From contig CAYRYU010000045.1 in assembly GCA_964428355.1 (NCBI GenBank), forward strand, positions 1-54,185: 54,185 nt of DNA. The letters are read 5' to 3'. The notes under the pieces were generated by a model. The model was not told the DNA's origin. It did not search any database and saw only the letters and a list, made by a program, of their open reading frames with translations. This DNA comes from CAYRYU01 sp964428355 (GTDB taxonomy: Bacteria; Muiribacteriota; Ozemobacteria; Ozemobacterales; Ozemobacteraceae). Shown piece by piece: positions 43,049 to 49,985 of this stretch (positions within the stretch are counted from its first letter, which is position 1; each line of letters starts with the position of its first letter). Made by a program: the position numbers and the translations under genes.

Positions 43049-43873
43049 TCAGGAAACCCGGTGGACCGGAGCGGGGGCGTGCTGGGCGGTCCGGGCGTAG
43101 CGGACAGCGGTCATTCCAAAAGCCATCGAATAGCCGAACACATGGTCGTCCGGAACCCCGAACCGGCTCCGGAACTCTGGAAGGATGTCGTTGATGGCGA
43201 TTTTTGCGAGACCGTCCCAGAGGGTTCCGACCCCGAGGGTCGGGGCGAAAAGGTCGAAACAGGAAAGAGCGATGAAGCAGTCGACCGTTCCGGTCATCGA
43301 GGTTTTCGGGGTCGAGGCGACCAGGAAATGCGGGGCTCCACGGAAAAGGATATCGGTCTTGTCTTTTTCCCATAACTCGACGAATTCCGCGAAGAACTCC
43401 AGCCCTTGGGGAAACCCGCCCTGACGCATTTTTCGGCCAAGCCCCGCCATCAGATCCTCACGAAGCCGTGCAAGAACCTTCCGGTCATCCACCACGCTGA
43501 AGCGGACCGGCCGATCATTCCTGGCCGAGGCATAATGGGCGGCAACATCGAGGATCCTTTGCAGGATTGCAGGCTCGACGTTCTCCTCCTGGAAACGGCG
43601 AACCGACCGGCGGCCGCGGATCAACGTCTCGACCTGATCGGCGGAGGGGGTGTTCCCAGGAAGGGGAAGGCTCTTTCCCGGCTCGAGGCCCAGGATCGAA
43701 ACCGCCCCCGTCGGACAGATCGTCAAACAATGCTGGCAACGGATGCAGTTCTCCTCCTCCTCGGGAGGAATAGCCGGAACCCCGTCCTTCATCCTGATGA
43801 TCCACGACGCACAATCCGCGACGCATTCCCCGCATCTGGTGCACTTCCCCGAATCGACCGAAAAAGAGATCAT
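43049..43873 (-). CDS. Ferredoxin-nitroreductase fusion protein
   Basis: 274 residues. The N-terminal dicluster ferredoxin has CTRCGECVADC and CIRCQHCLTICP, each binding a [4Fe-4S] cluster. A nitroreductase-fold FMN domain follows: IRGRRSVRRFQEENVEPAIL, AAHYASARNDRPVRFSVVDD, and the C-terminal GVGTLWDGLAKIAIND, GYSMAFGMTAVRYAR. Such fusions deliver electrons from a low-potential donor to FMN for reduction of unknown organic substrates, a form common in anaerobes. ATG 43873 is chosen, six bases after GGAGGG; ATG 43879 touches the ribosome site. It lies downstream of the anti-sigma gene with its own extended -10 box. Confidence 0.92.
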   Translation of the reverse strand: MISFSVDSGKCTRCGECVADCASWIIRMKDGVPAIPPEEEENCIRCQHCLTICPTGAVSILGLEPGKSLPLPGNTPSADQVETLIRGRRSVRRFQEENVEPAILQRILDVAAHYASARNDRPVRFSVVDDRKVLARLREDLMAGLGRKMRQGGFPQGLEFFAEFVELWEKDKTDILFRGAPHFLVASTPKTSMTGTVDCFIALSCFDLFAPTLGVGTLWDGLAKIAINDILPEFRSRFGVPDDHVFGYSMAFGMTAVRYARTAQHAPAPVHRVS

Positions 43874-43971
43874 TTCCATCCCTCCAAGGTTGCCTGGTAA
43901 CTCCCCACGCCGCGAAAGCCTTTTCCTCAACAACTTCCCAAAGGCCCGGGCTGCGAAAAATCCCGGAAACC

Positions 43972-43980
43972 AGGATACCA
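43972..43980 (-). promoter_or_regulatory. Extended -10 element upstream of the nitroreductase gene
   Basis: Minus strand TGGTATCCT, in the short space after the FecR-like gene; no good -35. Confidence 0.35.
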
Positions 43981-43993
43981 CATACGGAACGTT

Positions 43994-45067
43994 CTATCTC
44001 GAAAACCCGTCGGGGGCGACCTGGGCTGCACCGGAGGCACAATTTTCGGAAGGTTGAGGTGCGGTTGGGGGTTCGGTCGGCCCTTCGGTTCCGGTTGAGA
44101 CTTCCCGCTCGGGAAAAATGCCCGGCGGCGGGATCGGAGCGGCTGTCGCCGAGGGTTCGGGCTGCCACGCTTTCCGCAGGTTGTTCCAAAAGGCAGGTGC
44201 CTCGAGATCGGAAACGGGAACCTGCCTGACCACGAGCCCGTTTCCAGCAAGGATCGGAGGAACGCCCGGGAGCGCAAGCAGGGAAGAGCCCGCGACCAGG
44301 TCGAGGTTGCCGTTCGGAGTGTCGATACGGATAGCCCCCTCGCGGAGTTCCACCATTGTCCCATGGGGTGAGGCCATGACCGAGAACTCGGTTCCCCGGA
44401 TGCCCAGCGTGGCACACGGGGTGACCACGCGAAAGCCGCCTTTTCCCGCCTTTACGGAGCACTCGGCTCCGCCCAACGAGATGGTGAGGTCGCGAAATCC
44501 GGATTTGAACCTCGTTCCGCTCTTGAGGATGATTGAAGAACCCTCGGGGAAACGGAGCGAAGCCTGTTCCAATACGGTGTAGTGCCGATCGGGGACGAGG
44601 GTTCCCGGTCCTTTCAAGACGGTCCGGTCGGAGGACTCGAGGCTTCCGAGTAACAGACTGGGGCCATGTGGAGGGACCCCTACGGGGGGAGCGGGAACCG
44701 GTGTGGTCTGAACCCCGGGGGAACCCGCTTCCGGAATGGGCATAACCCGGAAAAGCAGGAAAAGAAGTCCGGCGAAAAGGATCCCTCCAAAGGCCAGCCG
44801 CCGACCGGAAAGCAATCCCAACAGCTTTCCGATGAGGTTGGGGTTCCCTTCCTCGGGAAGGCGAACCGGTTTCGTGACCTGTGGCAGGCCGGAAAAATGC
44901 GAGCGAAGGGCCCCGGCCAGGCGCAGTTGTTTCCCCGCCTCGGTTTTGCATGAGGGACAGCAAGCCAGGTGGCGGTCGAACTCCACCTTCCTTTCGGGGG
45001 GAAGGTCGCCGGCGCAGTAGTCCGGAAGGACTTCCCTGAATGAATTACAGATTTCGTCCGGCTTCAT
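43994..45067 (-). CDS. Membrane anti-sigma factor with zinc-finger and FecR domains
   Basis: 357 residues. The N-terminal zinc-binding anti-sigma (ZAS) motif is FDRHLACCPSCKTE (H-x3-C-x2-C); one TM helix follows near residues 93-112 (LAFGGILFAGLLFLLFRVMP), then a Pro-rich linker and a periplasmic FecR domain: GSSIILKSGTRFKS, GFRVVTPCATLGIRGTEFSV, GTMVELREGAIRIDTPNG. The tail is Pro/Glu-rich. In the family, the ZAS domain holds the ECF sigma factor and the FecR domain passes a surface or periplasmic signal. Its ATG overlaps the stop of the sigma factor gene by 4 bases, so the two are coupled. No TonB receptor is nearby, so the signal is unlikely to be classical iron-siderophore sensing. Confidence 0.9.
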   Translation of the reverse strand: MKPDEICNSFREVLPDYCAGDLPPERKVEFDRHLACCPSCKTEAGKQLRLAGALRSHFSGLPQVTKPVRLPEEGNPNLIGKLLGLLSGRRLAFGGILFAGLLFLLFRVMPIPEAGSPGVQTTPVPAPPVGVPPHGPSLLLGSLESSDRTVLKGPGTLVPDRHYTVLEQASLRFPEGSSIILKSGTRFKSGFRDLTISLGGAECSVKAGKGGFRVVTPCATLGIRGTEFSVMASPHGTMVELREGAIRIDTPNGNLDLVAGSSLLALPGVPPILAGNGLVVRQVPVSDLEAPAFWNNLRKAWQPEPSATAAPIPPPGIFPEREVSTGTEGPTEPPTAPQPSENCASGAAQVAPDGFSR

Positions 45068-45576
45068 TCGATCACCTCACGAAGGAATCCAAGTGCCCGA
45101 CATGCCCGCTGGCGAACCGCCGATTCGTTCATATCGAGGAGGGTGGCAATCTCTCCATGGGAAACGTCATCCACGTATCGCAACCAGACAATCAAACGGT
45201 CGGTCGGGGAAAGCCGCTCCAGCAGGTCCGGAATGGCCGTTTCCAGCGGGATCCTGGGTGCCTCGACGGAACCCGGGGGGGCGATCACCGTGGCCTGGAG
45301 CATCTTTGCCCGATCCATCTTTCTTTGCCTTGCGGCCTGGAGGCAAACCCGCCAGGCGATCTGGTAGAGCCAGCTCTTGAACTTTCCCGGTTCACGAAGG
45401 CCGGTGAGGTTCGCGAATGCCGAAAGGAAAACTTCCTGGACAAGGTCCTCGAGCTCATGGGGGGACCGGAAGAAGTTCCGGATGAAGGTCTCGATCCGGG
45501 GCTGGTAACGGGCGATCAGGGAGTCCGCGGCGGTTCTACGGCCTGCCTTGGCCTCCATGACCATGCCGATTTCCAT
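45064..45576 (-). CDS. ECF-type RNA polymerase sigma factor
   Basis: 170 residues. Region 2: SLIARYQPRIETFIRNFF, ELEDLVQEVFLSAFANL, FKSWLYQIAWRVCLQAAR. Region 4: RLSPTDRLIVWLRYVDDVSH, GEIATLLDMNESAVRQRACR. It is followed directly by its ZAS-FecR anti-sigma factor. ATG 45576 is chosen because GGTGGAG lies eight bases upstream; GTG 45693 and ATG 45609 in the same frame are possible but add a Pro/Gly-rich extension foreign to the family. The continuous frame that seems to join it to the exported protein upstream is created by the artificial N-run and is not a real fusion. Confidence 0.93.
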   Translation of the reverse strand: MEIGMVMEAKAGRRTAADSLIARYQPRIETFIRNFFRSPHELEDLVQEVFLSAFANLTGLREPGKFKSWLYQIAWRVCLQAARQRKMDRAKMLQATVIAPPGSVEAPRIPLETAIPDLLERLSPTDRLIVWLRYVDDVSHGEIATLLDMNESAVRQRACRALGFLREVIE

Positions 45577-45700
45577 TTCCGGAACTCCACCGGGAGCCGC
45601 AACCATTCTGGAGCCGGGCGTTCCGGGCGTTATCTTTCCAGGGTTCTCGCCGCCCCGTTCGGGGATCGCTCGAGGAAGAGCCGGATCGGTCACCTTTTTT

Positions 45701-46776
45701 CTACCACTTGTGAACGAGGACCTCGAGCTTCCCGGCCTTGTTCCGCGACAGAAGGGCAACCCGACCGTCGGGGAGAAGAACCTGGGACCTGACCATCGGA
45801 CCAGGGTCGGAAACCCCAGGGTTGGCAGCCCCAGGGCCCGCAGCCCCAGGGCCGGCAGCGGACGCTTNNNNNNNNNNNNNNNNNNNNNNNNNNNNNNNNN
45901 NNNNNNNNNNNNNNNNNNNNNNNNNNNNNNNNNNNNNNNNNNNNNNNNNNNNNNNNNNNNNNNNNNNACCCCAGGGTTGGCAGCCCCAGGGCCCGCAGCC
46001 CCAGGGCCGGCAGCGGACGCTTCACGGCTGGCGAGGATCTTCCCGTCCTTGACCAGGTGAAGAACCCGCTTTTCACGCAACTCCCCGGCCCCGGTCACCT
46101 CGAGGACGACCAGACGACCATCGGACATGAAGCCCAGGGGAAGCAGTTTCATGAGATACTCCCCCTTTCCGGGATCCGAGCGGGAAAGCCAGGTTTTCCC
46201 CTCGGGGGACGTCACCCGCCACTCGTGCGTGGGGTCATCTTTTCCGGGGGGTTGCAGACAGACCGGCTTTGAATCAGGGTCGGAAACCGGGATCGCAGTT
46301 GGGGGCAGTTCGGAGGCCGCTCCGTTCAGATCGACGGCGAACCGTCCTCCGTCGGCATCGACCAATCCAAGACGGTCGCCCAGGTTCCCGATCTCGGCGA
46401 ATTCCACCCGCCGCTTCGGAAGCCCGCTGAGGGCAAGAGCTTTCAAGGAATCGGGTTTTTCCAGATCCAGCGTGTACAGGGTCGGGTCGCTGAAACGGCA
46501 TGCGAAAAGGGTTTTCCCCTGGACGGCCAGGTCAGTGAGCCCTTCTTCGGGGCGGGGGCCGGGAACCGCTGGAAGCTTTATCGGGAGCGGCTTCCCGTCA
46601 GTCCCGATGCGGAGGAGCGAATCCTTCCCCAGAAGCAGGATTCCGCCGTCCGGTAGAGCTGCCATGGAGCGGAACTCACCCTCGACGACGGCGAGGAGTT
46701 CGGGTCCGGAAGCGGATTCCGCCGCGAAGCAGGGAACAGCAAAGGCAAGGCAGATCATCAAAGCAGACAGACGCAT
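45701..46776 (-). CDS. Exported propeller-like protein with AAGPG repeat, interrupted by an artificial gap
   Basis: The frame crosses 100 Ns (45868-45967) flanked by identical 55-base ends. Collapsing these gives 306 residues ending VLLPDGRVALLSRNKAGKLE followed by VLVHKW and a TAG at 45703. Signal peptide MRLSALMICLAFAVPCFA. Beta-propeller-like phrases: SMAALPDGGILLLGKDSLLR, LTDLAVQGKTLFACRFSD, NLGDRLGLVDADGGRFAVDL. Before the last blade lies a 15-base tandem repeat encoding AAGPGAAGPGAANPG, which probably caused the assembly break; true copy number may be higher. ATG 46776 has AGGAGA upstream. It is the gene before the sigma factor and may be transcribed with it. Confidence 0.72.
45813..46022. 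other. Assembly gap with duplicated 55-base flanks at a tandem repeat
   Basis: 45813-45867 and 45968-46022 are identical around 100 Ns. The duplicated segment includes three imperfect 15-base units (CCCTGGGGCTGCGGG-like on the minus strand). Collapsing the flanks gives a sensible end for the exported protein and removes an apparent fusion to the sigma factor. Confidence 0.92.
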
Positions 46777-46804
46777 ATCTTTTCTCCTGGATTCTCCGGA
46801 CGTT

Positions 46805-47758
46805 TCATTTCAGGACGCAGGCGGCTGCGTTGTGGTGGCCCTTCCAGACCTCCCAGAGGTACTGACGCGTGAAAGTCACGTGGCCTCCTGGCTTGGCGGG
46901 ATCGTTGCAGATGTAGTTCCCCTGGGCATCGATTCCGATCACGACCATGTAGTGGCCGCCCCAACCTCCGCCCGAAAGCTTCAGCTTCACGTTCGTGATG
47001 ACGGGATTCCCCGCCGCGAGCTGCTTGTCGAGCCAGGCAAGGTCGAAGTTCCCTGTATATGCCCCCGGAAAGCCATACTTCTTTCCTGCCGTCGCAAGCA
47101 TCCCCAGGTAGGTTCCCTCGGCTTCGGTGCAGCCGGTGGGGCCGATCAGCTCGTCAGCGGTGACGTTCTTTCCGAAATACCTCATCACCATCGCCAGGGA
47201 GGTCGGGCCGCAGGTCGACCAGGGCATGCGCGGGTTGCTGCCCTGATAGAGGTGGGGAACGTTCATGACGATGGCACCCGAGGCATCGGGCTTGGGGGGA
47301 GTCGCTGAAGGGTTCGCGGAGCTGTTCGAAGCGGATGAAGAGGAACCGGGGGTCCCGAGGATCCCGGTGATTCCAGGGATCACGAAGATCTGACCCGGGA
47401 AGATCAAGTTCGGGTTCGCGATCGACCCGAGGTTGGCCTTGAAGATCTCGATCCAGCGGCCGCCATCGCCGTAGAAACGGGCGGCGATATCCCAAAGTGT
47501 GTCGCCTGAAACGACCGTGTATTCGGAACCCTCTCCCGTTTCCCCGGTGCCGCCCGTGTCATTGGAGCCGCTGTCGTCTCCCGTGCCAGTCACCGCTTTT
47601 TCGGAATCCGGGGTGGTTCCACCGGGGTTCTCGAAACCGTTGGAGTTCTCGATCGTGGCGAGGGCAATCCGGGCCCCGGTCCCGGAGGGGCCACCCGCGA
47701 TGAACCCGAGAATCAGGAAGGTACAAATCAGGAATGCCCGGTTACGTCGTGAAAGCAT
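46805..47758 (-). CDS. Exported LysM-C39-like cysteine peptidase
   Basis: 317 residues. Signal sequence FLICTFLILGFIAG, a Thr/Gly/Asp-rich spacer, a LysM domain (about 79-128, YTVVSGDTLWDIAARFYGDG ... FPGQIFVIPG) that binds peptidoglycan, a Ser/Pro linker, and a peptidase C39-like domain: Cys183 in PWSTCGPTSLAMVMRYFG, His269 in GGHYMVVIGID, Asp286 in YICNDPAKPGG. Free C39_2 proteins cleave peptides, and double-Gly leaders when fused to ABC exporters; here the LysM suggests a wall-bound peptidase. A paralogous but inactive C39 protein is encoded in the pilin operon at 48810. Both carry an E-x-x-N-G-F-E-x-P motif. GGAGGAG precedes ATG 47758. It has its own promoter. Confidence 0.9.
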   Translation of the reverse strand: MLSRRNRAFLICTFLILGFIAGGPSGTGARIALATIENSNGFENPGGTTPDSEKAVTGTGDDSGSNDTGGTGETGEGSEYTVVSGDTLWDIAARFYGDGGRWIEIFKANLGSIANPNLIFPGQIFVIPGITGILGTPGSSSSASNSSANPSATPPKPDASGAIVMNVPHLYQGSNPRMPWSTCGPTSLAMVMRYFGKNVTADELIGPTGCTEAEGTYLGMLATAGKKYGFPGAYTGNFDLAWLDKQLAAGNPVITNVKLKLSGGGWGGHYMVVIGIDAQGNYICNDPAKPGGHVTFTRQYLWEVWKGHHNAAACVLK

Positions 47759-47789
47759 ATCTCCTCCTGGATCACGTCCTTCGTTTTCG

Positions 47790-47818
47790 AGTCTACCAAT
47801 TCAGATGGATGATGGAAA
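47790..47818 (-). promoter_or_regulatory. Promoter of the LysM-C39 gene
   Basis: Minus strand TTTCCA, 17-base spacer, TAGACT preceded by TGG (extended -10). A start near 47783 leaves a short leader with GGAGGAG. Confidence 0.55.
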
Positions 47819-47838
47819 GGAAACGTGACACGAATGTT

Positions 47839-48366
47839 TCATTTCCTTTCCCCGAAGAAGGAACCATCGGAGGGCTGAACCCGGGTGGAAAAGGTCCGTT
47901 CGAGGATCTCCCCCGGGAAACTCGCGTTCGGAACGATTTTCAGCTCGAGTGTCAATGCGCGGGGCTCCCCGGCTGGAGCGACCTTCATCTTCACTGGCCC
48001 GGGAACGCCCCTGGCGGGGATGAACGGGTAGGAATGACGTTTCCCATCCGGTTCCTCCCGAGTGATGACGAGGCGGGACGGTTCGATCCGGTAGGAAATG
48101 GTTCCTGCGCCTGTGCTCGGGCGGATTTCCCAGATGCAGTCCCCGATCGCGGGCTTCGAGGGAAGGGTCCCCGCCAGGTCTCTCTGCAACTGCTCGCAGA
48201 GATTGGTGAAGGCCGAGAGGGTGGCGGTCGCATCGGCCTGCCTCCCGCCAAAACCTGATCCGAAGCGGAAAATCCGGTAGACGGCGGCCGAAAGAATACC
48301 CATCAGGAGCAGCACGACAAGCAGCTCGAGGAGGGTGACACCCCGCCCATCACTTCTGGGAGGCAT
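47839..48366 (-). CDS. Type IV pilin-like (pseudopilin) protein, GspJ-type
   Basis: 175 residues. Prepilin signal: short basic leader RSDGRG, cleavage G/V, then VTLLELLVVLLLMGILSAAV with Glu at +5. The globular part (AFTNLCEQLQRDLAGTLPSK, YRIEPSRLVITREEPDGKRH, LTLELKIVPNASFPGE) resembles minor pseudopilin J. It is cleaved and N-methylated by a prepilin peptidase (not in window) and assembled with the other minor pilins. It overlaps the end of the upstream pilin gene by 17 bases and is the last gene of the operon. No strong ribosome site, consistent with coupling. Confidence 0.85.
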   Translation of the reverse strand: MPPRSDGRGVTLLELLVVLLLMGILSAAVYRIFRFGSGFGGRQADATATLSAFTNLCEQLQRDLAGTLPSKPAIGDCIWEIRPSTGAGTISYRIEPSRLVITREEPDGKRHSYPFIPARGVPGPVKMKVAPAGEPRALTLELKIVPNASFPGEILERTFSTRVQPSDGSFFGERK

Positions 48367-48787
48367 AGACGAAATCCTTGATCCGGAGTGTCCGGCGGGC
48401 ATCCGACTGCTGGACCCCGGGAATATTGAAGGTGAGGACCACCTCGAGGACCTTCACCTTCCCGCCTTCCCTGGTCTCGACCCTGGCATCGGCGGTGAAG
48501 GTCGACCCCCCCGTGACTTTGGTCTTTTCCTCCTGGAGGATTCCGGAGAAACCGGGATCGGATGGATCGATGCGGCTGAAGGGCAGGGTCTTGAGCCGTC
48601 CGAGCAGCGAAAGTGCCCGGGATGTGGCAATGACCGTGTCGCGGGCGGCAAGCGACACCCTCTTGATTCCGGTGAAGTTCCTGACAAGCGGAAGGAAGAA
48701 GATGGCGAGCACCACCAGGCCGATCATGATTTCCACGAGGGAGAACCCGGTCCCGGAAGCCATTTCCCGCTGCGGGCAGGTCGACAT
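48350..48787 (-). CDS. Type IV pilin-like (pseudopilin) protein, GspI/PilV-type
   Basis: 145 residues. Prepilin N-terminus: REMASGTG/FSLVEIMIGLVVLAIFFLPL, with Gly before the cleavage site, Phe at +1 and Glu at +5. The rest (RDTVIATSRALSLLGRLKTL, FTADARVETREGGKVKVLEV) fits the short PilV/GspI group. ATG 48787 is chosen because GGAG lies six bases upstream; ATG 48799 is possible. It sits between the C39-like gene and the J-type pilin. Confidence 0.85.
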   Translation of the reverse strand: MSTCPQREMASGTGFSLVEIMIGLVVLAIFFLPLVRNFTGIKRVSLAARDTVIATSRALSLLGRLKTLPFSRIDPSDPGFSGILQEEKTKVTGGSTFTADARVETREGGKVKVLEVVLTFNIPGVQQSDARRTLRIKDFVYASQK

Positions 48788-48809
48788 CTTTTTCTCCATC
48801 ACCCTGCGG

Positions 48810-49592
48810 TCATTTCGGCGAAACGAAAACGGCGAGGCCTTTTCCGACAGGGCTGTACCAGTCCCGCTCGAATTCCGCCACGTCCATCACCCGTTTCACC
48901 CCGTGGGCAGGCTCGAGAAGGACGATCTTGTTGTCCTCGGTGAAGCCTGAAACGACCGCGTAGTGCCCATTCGGGAACTCCGGGGTGGTGTAGTTCACGA
49001 TGACGGGACGATTCGCGGCAACCTCCCCCCTGAGGTCGAGGAGAGTCTTGGGGGTGTTGTCGTAGGAGGAATTGAACCCGAAAGCCTCGGCGGCACGGGA
49101 AATCATATCGGGGTTGCAGCCCCAGCTTTGCACGCCGATCCGGTCGGCGACCTGGTTGTCCGTGAGGTTCAGGCCGTGGAACTCCATTACCATTGCCAGG
49201 GCGGTCGCTCCCCCGAAAGAACCCGGAATATTGTTTGCGGGGTTGAACTGGTCGCGGATCCTTACCGGAAGCACGTTGGCGGGTTGTTCGAACCCGTTCG
49301 GGTGTTCGACCGTGCTCCCCGCAGCCCCCACATTGGCTTTCAACGGGACCGTCGGAGGCGCGCCAACCGGGAGGGGCGGAACAGGAAGCGGGGTGGGAGG
49401 TTGGAGCCGGAGATCGCCCGGATCGGGCATCGGAATCGTCGAACCGTTCTGCTGCCCGGGCGTAAATCGCCATTCCACCTCCCTTCCCTCGAATCCGAGT
49501 TTCAGTTCGTATTCCCCCGCGCCGGCGGCCGAGGCCAGAAGCGCGAAGGAGAGCGCAAGGAACGCATGCCAAGAGAGGGAACTGCCTGTCAT
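48810..49592 (-). CDS. Exported C39-like protein lacking the catalytic cysteine
   Basis: 260 residues. Signal peptide FLALSFALLASAAGA; a Pro-rich linker (LQPPTPLPVPPLPVGAPPTV); then a C39-like fold. Aligned with the neighbouring active paralog (STCGPTSLAMVMRYFG), it reads GSFGGATALAMVMEFHG: the nucleophile Cys is Gly127. His210 is kept in NGHYAVVSGF, and the third position is Glu227 in LLEPAHG. So it should bind but not cut peptides by the C39 mechanism. It lies within a run of pseudopilin genes, starting inside the stop of the upstream pilin (ATGA), which suggests a structural or peptide-binding role in the same machine. Confidence 0.85.
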   Translation of the reverse strand: MTGSSLSWHAFLALSFALLASAAGAGEYELKLGFEGREVEWRFTPGQQNGSTIPMPDPGDLRLQPPTPLPVPPLPVGAPPTVPLKANVGAAGSTVEHPNGFEQPANVLPVRIRDQFNPANNIPGSFGGATALAMVMEFHGLNLTDNQVADRIGVQSWGCNPDMISRAAEAFGFNSSYDNTPKTLLDLRGEVAANRPVIVNYTTPEFPNGHYAVVSGFTEDNKIVLLEPAHGVKRVMDVAEFERDWYSPVGKGLAVFVSPK

Positions 49593-49981
49593 GGTCCAAC
49601 CTCCTTGATGGAAAAAACCGGTCTTTCGCCCTTTTTGAGCGGGAGACCGAAGGAAAAAACCTGGTGTTTACCCTGCCATTCGCGATCGATAGTGCCGTCA
49701 GTTCGGAAAAGGTAGGTGATGGTTTCCGTCCCGTTGGCGGTGTGAAGGTCGAGGAAGTAACTGGGAGAGGCGAGCCGGATCGCCCTTGCCATCCGGGCAT
49801 CCGCCTGGAAACGCTCGAGAAAGCTTCCCACGGCGAGGTAATACGCAGCCTGGGTCTGATCCGTATCCTGCGTTCTGGCCCTCTGTCGGGCGTAGTAGAG
49901 GAAAGTGGTTCCCACCACGGCGATGAGCCCGGCGACGATCAGGATTTCGATAAGGGTCACCCCTTTGGGGCGACGGTCCAT
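49589..49981 (-). CDS. Type IV pilin-like (pseudopilin) protein, GspH-type
   Basis: 130 residues. Leader MDRRPKG, cleavage G/V, then VTLIEILIVAGLIAVVGTTF with Glu at +5. The globular domain (YLAVGSFLERFQADARMARA, SPSYFLDLHTANGTETITYL) suits a small minor pilin of the FimT/GspH type. It starts five bases after the large PilX-like gene, with AAAGGA upstream, and its stop overlaps the C39-like gene. Confidence 0.88.
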   Translation of the reverse strand: MDRRPKGVTLIEILIVAGLIAVVGTTFLYYARQRARTQDTDQTQAAYYLAVGSFLERFQADARMARAIRLASPSYFLDLHTANGTETITYLFRTDGTIDREWQGKHQVFSFGLPLKKGERPVFSIKEVGP

Positions 49982-49985
49982 CGCA

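Noticed and set aside
45064..46776. Fusion of an exported protein with an ECF sigma factor
   Set aside because: The continuous frame depends on the arbitrary number of Ns. Collapsing the 55-base overlap ends the exported protein at 45703, and the sigma factor starts at 45576.
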